Shown here: positions 60,827 to 64,000 of the stretch, piece after piece | Numbering within the stretch: position 1 is the stretch's first letter | Layout of the letters: each line of letters opens with the position of its first letter | Assembly (NCBI GenBank): GCA_030280995.1 | Contig: JASXTE010000004.1 | Coordinates: 12,205,501 to 12,269,500, forward strand | Direction: 5' to 3' | Length of the DNA stretch: 64,000 bases | Origin: Hemileia vastatrix | Lineage: Eukaryota; Basidiomycota; Pucciniomycetes; Pucciniales; Zaghouaniaceae | Position numbers and translations under genes: made by a program | The notes under the pieces: generated by a model | What the model was told of the DNA's origin: nothing | Database searches by the model: none | Seen by the model: the letters and a program-made list of their open reading frames with translations, nothing else

Positions 60827-60847
60827 CTCCCTCACCCAAAAAAAACC
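60827..60847 (-). promoter_or_regulatory. Polypurine tract of the chromodomain Gypsy
   Basis: Minus-strand TTTTTTTTGGGTGAGGGAG ends exactly at the TG of the LTR, the usual plus-strand priming site. Confidence 0.75.
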
Positions 60848-60943
60848 ATAAAAAAATGTTAAGACATTTTAATTAATAGTAAGGAGTGAAATAGAAAAAT
60901 AATTTTTTAAAATTTCTATAATACATATACTGAATAAACAGTT

Positions 60944-63900
60944 TTATTTTGATTTAAATTTTTTCAAGAGATTTTTAAGATCAGAGATTTCATTTTCTGG
61001 AATCCACTGGTCATATTCACTTGATTTATTTTTAAATCTTAATAGATACTCAACTCCCTCTTCTTTAGTAAGGTGTCTCTTTTTAAGTATCTTTTTAATT
61101 TCTGCTTTTTCAACTATTTCTTCAGGTTGCTCTTTATACCTTCTTTATCTTCTTGGAAATAGAGCAGTATCATTAGAATGGTATGGTTTTATAAGAGATA
61201 TAGGAAATACTGGATGTTTTCTATCATATGGTGCATATAGAATAACCTCAACAGCATTGTTACCAACCTTCTTTTTCACTACAAATGGTCCAATGAATGG
61301 ATCTTTCAATTTAACATTACCATTCAAATTGAAATAGAGTGTAGAAATAAGGACTTCATCACCCTCTTTGAACATTTGTTCTTTATGGGCTTTATCCCAT
61401 CTTTTCTTCTCATACTCAAATGCCTTATTTATACATTCTTGAGCATTTTTTCTGCATAATTCTTGCATTTGAAGACAAGACTTAGTACCTGGATGGATAT
61501 CCAATCTAGGTAATTTATTAAGAGTTTTAGCAGGGGTATTAGGTACATAACCCAACCATAACTCAAATGGCTTTTTGCCAGTGACAGAATGTATTGTACT
61601 ATTGTATGCAAATTCTAAACCTGGGATAAGGGTTACCCAATCATGCGTGAATTTGTCATTGTCTTTAAAGTTAAGACCAAAAGCACAATATCTTCTTATC
61701 ATATCTTCTAAAGTTTGTATCATTCTTTCTGCTAGTCCATCAGTTTGTGGATGGTGTGCTGTAGAAAGTTTTAATTGACACCCTGAAACATCCATAAGTG
61801 ATGTCCAGAACTCAGAAGTAAATTTAGGATCTCTGTCAGAAACTATTGCTTTGGGGAAAGCTGCTATATTTAAAATTTGTGTCCACCATAAAAAAGCTAA
61901 GTCCTTTGCAGAAACCTCTTTATGAGTAGGAATAAATTTACACATTTTTGTAAATCTATCAACAACTACCCAGCAGGAGTTATAACTCTTATGTCCTGCT
62001 ATTGGCAAACCTGTTACAAAGCCCATGTTAACTATTTCCCATGGAGCTTTGGGTTGCTCAATTTGTTGTAATAAACCAGCTCTTTTGCCTGTTAATCTTT
62101 TAGATTTTTGACAAGAATCACACGTCTCAACATATTTTTGAACATCATCAGACATGTTAATCCACCAAGCTGTGTTTTTTACTCTAGTTAATGTTTTATT
62201 GAAGTCAAAATGACCTGCTAATATATCATCATGACATATACTTAACGTTAACTCCTTCATTGAAGGGGGAATTACAATTACATGACTTAATTTTTTCCTG
62301 TAATATATAAAACTATCCTCAATGGAAAATTTTCCTTTTTCTAATGCCTCTTTATACTTATTTGGTAATGTTTTTATTAAAACATTCATTGAAGCATTAG
62401 ATGGATCATTTAATATTGTAGTGAGTTTACTCAAGTCAGGATCTGAATCTTAATTATCAAGAATTGATTGCATAAATTCATCCTCAAGATCTACAATATA
62501 AATGCCATAAATGTTAATAATATCTGACTCAGGAACATAAGCAGGATTATCATCATTATTAGGCAGAGGTACTCTAGATAACAGATCTACATTAGAGTGC
62601 AAGGTTCCTGCTCTATTTGTAATAGTCATCCGGCCTCTGTATTCTTGTACAGCTAATTTCCATCTAAACATGTGTCTATTAGGAGTTTTCATGTTTAAGA
62701 GTGACTTAACTGCACTACAGTCAGTTATTAACTCAAATTTTTGGTCTTCAAGGTAATAATGTAGCTTCTCAAGAGCCCATAATACTGTTAAACATTCAAG
62801 TTGAGTAGCACCATATTTCAATTCACTACTTCACAGAGTACGTGAAATATAGCAGATTACTACTTCTGACATTCTCTCTTCAATAAGTTGTTTTTGATGC
62901 AAAGCAGCACCCAGACCAATAAAACTTGCATCTGTATATAATACAAAAGGTAATTGGAAATCTGGTAATCCCAAGATAGGACCTGTCATCAAACATTCTT
63001 TCAACTTATCAAAAGCCTGTTGTCTTTCATTATTCCAAATGAAAGCTTTTGATTTCTTTATCAGTGTGGTCAATGGTGCAGCAATTAATTGGTAGTTTTT
63101 TATATATTGTCTATAATAACCACACATGCCAAGAAAAGATTGTACATCCTTTACGTTTCGAGGAATGCCAATATTCTTTATTGCAGCCACTTTATTTTGG
63201 TCTACACATATTTGTAAGCCAGATACAATATGACCAAGCACTTTTAAAGATTCAAACCCAAATTTACATTTTTTTAATGCAAGGGTAATTTTTATTTCAT
63301 CCATTTTCTGAAATACCTTCTTTAAATGGATTAAGTGTTCATCATATGTTTTAGAGAACACTATGATGTCATCAATGTATACAATTAACCATCCTTCAAT
63401 CATTTCATTATGGAATGTTATATACATTAACTTCTGAAATACTTATGGAGCATTTTTTGGTCCAAATGGCATTCTGACATATTTATAAATTCCCATATGT
63501 GTTGTTATTAACAAAAAGTTCTGTGAATTCTTTTCAACAGGAATTTGATGGTACCCTTAATTTCCATCTAGGCAACTTATATACTTAGCACCTTTAATGG
63601 TAGCATGTATAGAGGCAATCCTTGGCAAGGGATAAATATCATCTACTGTAAATTTATTTAATGCTCTATAATCACCACACAGTCTTGCTTTATCTTGTTC
63701 ATAAGAAATAAGCACTGGTGATATTACACAATATTTTGGTGTAGTTTCAACCTTCTCAATAATGTTCATTTTTAATAACATCTTAATATTATCCTCTATG
63801 TCTTTCCTCTTCATTGGTGAAGAAGGGTATGGTTTCTTTTTAAGACTAGCAGGAATATTATCCATATCACAGGCTAAACTAATTTTCATCTCATGGTCTT

Positions 63901-64000
63901 TTAAAAGGCCAAGTTCATTTGTACCATGTGCAAAAGCCATTGGAAATGCTTTAATTAAGTCCAAAATATTATTTTTCTCAGCTTCACTTATCTGAGTGCC
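60944..64000 (-). pseudogene. Gypsy pol polyprotein with C-terminal chromodomain, five in-frame stops
   Basis: Reading from 64000 down: RT start (KPYPSSPMKRKDIEDNIKM, RLCGDYRALNKFTV), RT catalytic YIDDIIVFS at about 63370, then FLGMCGYYRQYIKNY and RNase H (LYTDASFIGLGAALHQ, ELITDCSAVKSLLN). The integrase follows: a zinc-binding H-H-C-C segment (HDDILAGHF to CDSCQKSK), then DDE residues in VVVDRFTKM, VSDRDPKF and HPQTDGLAERMIQ. After FIGPFVVKKKVG comes a chromodomain (EKAEIKKILKKRH, VEYLLRFKNKSSEYDQWIPE) ending at TAA 60944-60946. Chromodomains steer integration to particular chromatin. Stops: TAA 63557-63559, TAA 63443-63445, TGA 62831-62833, TAA 62450-62452, TAA 61145-61147. Reading continues in the same frame after each, so the copy is young but dead. 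Confidence 0.93.

Larger units (their letters stand above)
59652..64000 (-). mobile_element. Chromodomain Gypsy (Metaviridae/chromovirus) retrotransposon, 5' part outside window
   Basis: On the minus strand: reverse transcriptase, RNase H, integrase, chromodomain, polypurine tract and 3' LTR. The 5' LTR, gag, protease and the start of reverse transcriptase lie beyond 64000. The integrase-last order marks Gypsy rather than Copia. Five isolated stops interrupt the polyprotein but the frame is otherwise kept. Confidence 0.92.

Noticed and set aside
20132..63559. Alternative genetic code (stops read as Gln, Arg or Trp)
   Set aside because: All three stop codons would need different meanings, gene A ends normally at stops without internal ones, and C-to-T change explains the pattern more simply.

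Overview
This window is eukaryotic, AT-rich and dominated by transposable elements. The sequence suggests a basidiomycete fungus, most plausibly a large-genome rust (Pucciniales). The reasons are 55-65 bp GT-AG introns, a basidiomycete-style Tnp2 (CACTA/EnSpm) transposase, two genes that read like the fungal TET/JBP dioxygenase family, Copia and chromodomain Gypsy retrotransposons, a PIF/Harbinger element, a RAD5/RAD16-like SNF2 helicase, and one small cysteine-containing secreted protein. The species is inference; the element families are read directly from motifs.

Layout. 0-1.8 kb: a higher-order array of AT-rich palindromes. 2.8-5.2 kb (+): multi-exon gene A of unknown function. 6.0-7.2 kb (-): a TET/JBP-like pseudogene convergent with gene A. 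9.0-9.7 kb: a chain of about 13 different GC-rich hairpins. 9.7-15.5 kb: AT-rich desert. 15.5-18.3 kb (-): truncated Copia. 18.9-24.3 kb (+): full-length Copia with both LTRs and a 5-bp target duplication. 24.6-28.5 kb: a GC-richer island with a secreted-protein gene. 28.6-35.8 kb: a probable PIF/Harbinger element with transposase (+) and Myb/SANT-like partner (-); between them lie a giant C-rich/G-rich inverted repeat, a second TET/JBP-like gene and a tandem repeat. 36.4-37.1 kb: Gypsy LTR fragment. 37-43 kb: AT-rich desert with a pyrimidine/purine inverted block and a MITE. 43.4-46.9 kb (-): Tnp2 transposase. 47.1-48.2 kb (-): unidentified coding remnants. 48.7-50.9 kb (-): SNF2 helicase. 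52.4-53.7 kb: a second palindrome array that is itself a giant inverted repeat. 54.0-56.5 kb (+): gene B, a full-length paralogue of gene A. 57.2-59.3 kb (+): gene C, proline-rich, unknown. 59.7-64.0 kb (-): chromodomain Gypsy with its 3' LTR, running off the window.

Three patterns stand out. First, unusual hairpin or palindrome arrays sit just upstream of members of two gene families: arrays 1 and 2 before paralogues A and B, the hairpin chain and the C/G inverted repeat upstream of the two TET/JBP-like genes. Second, almost every element is intact apart from isolated in-frame stops, and where the family residue is known these fit C-to-T type transitions (CAA to TAA, CGA to TGA, TGG to TAG). 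Third, a TET/JBP-like gene appears to lie inside a PIF/Harbinger element.
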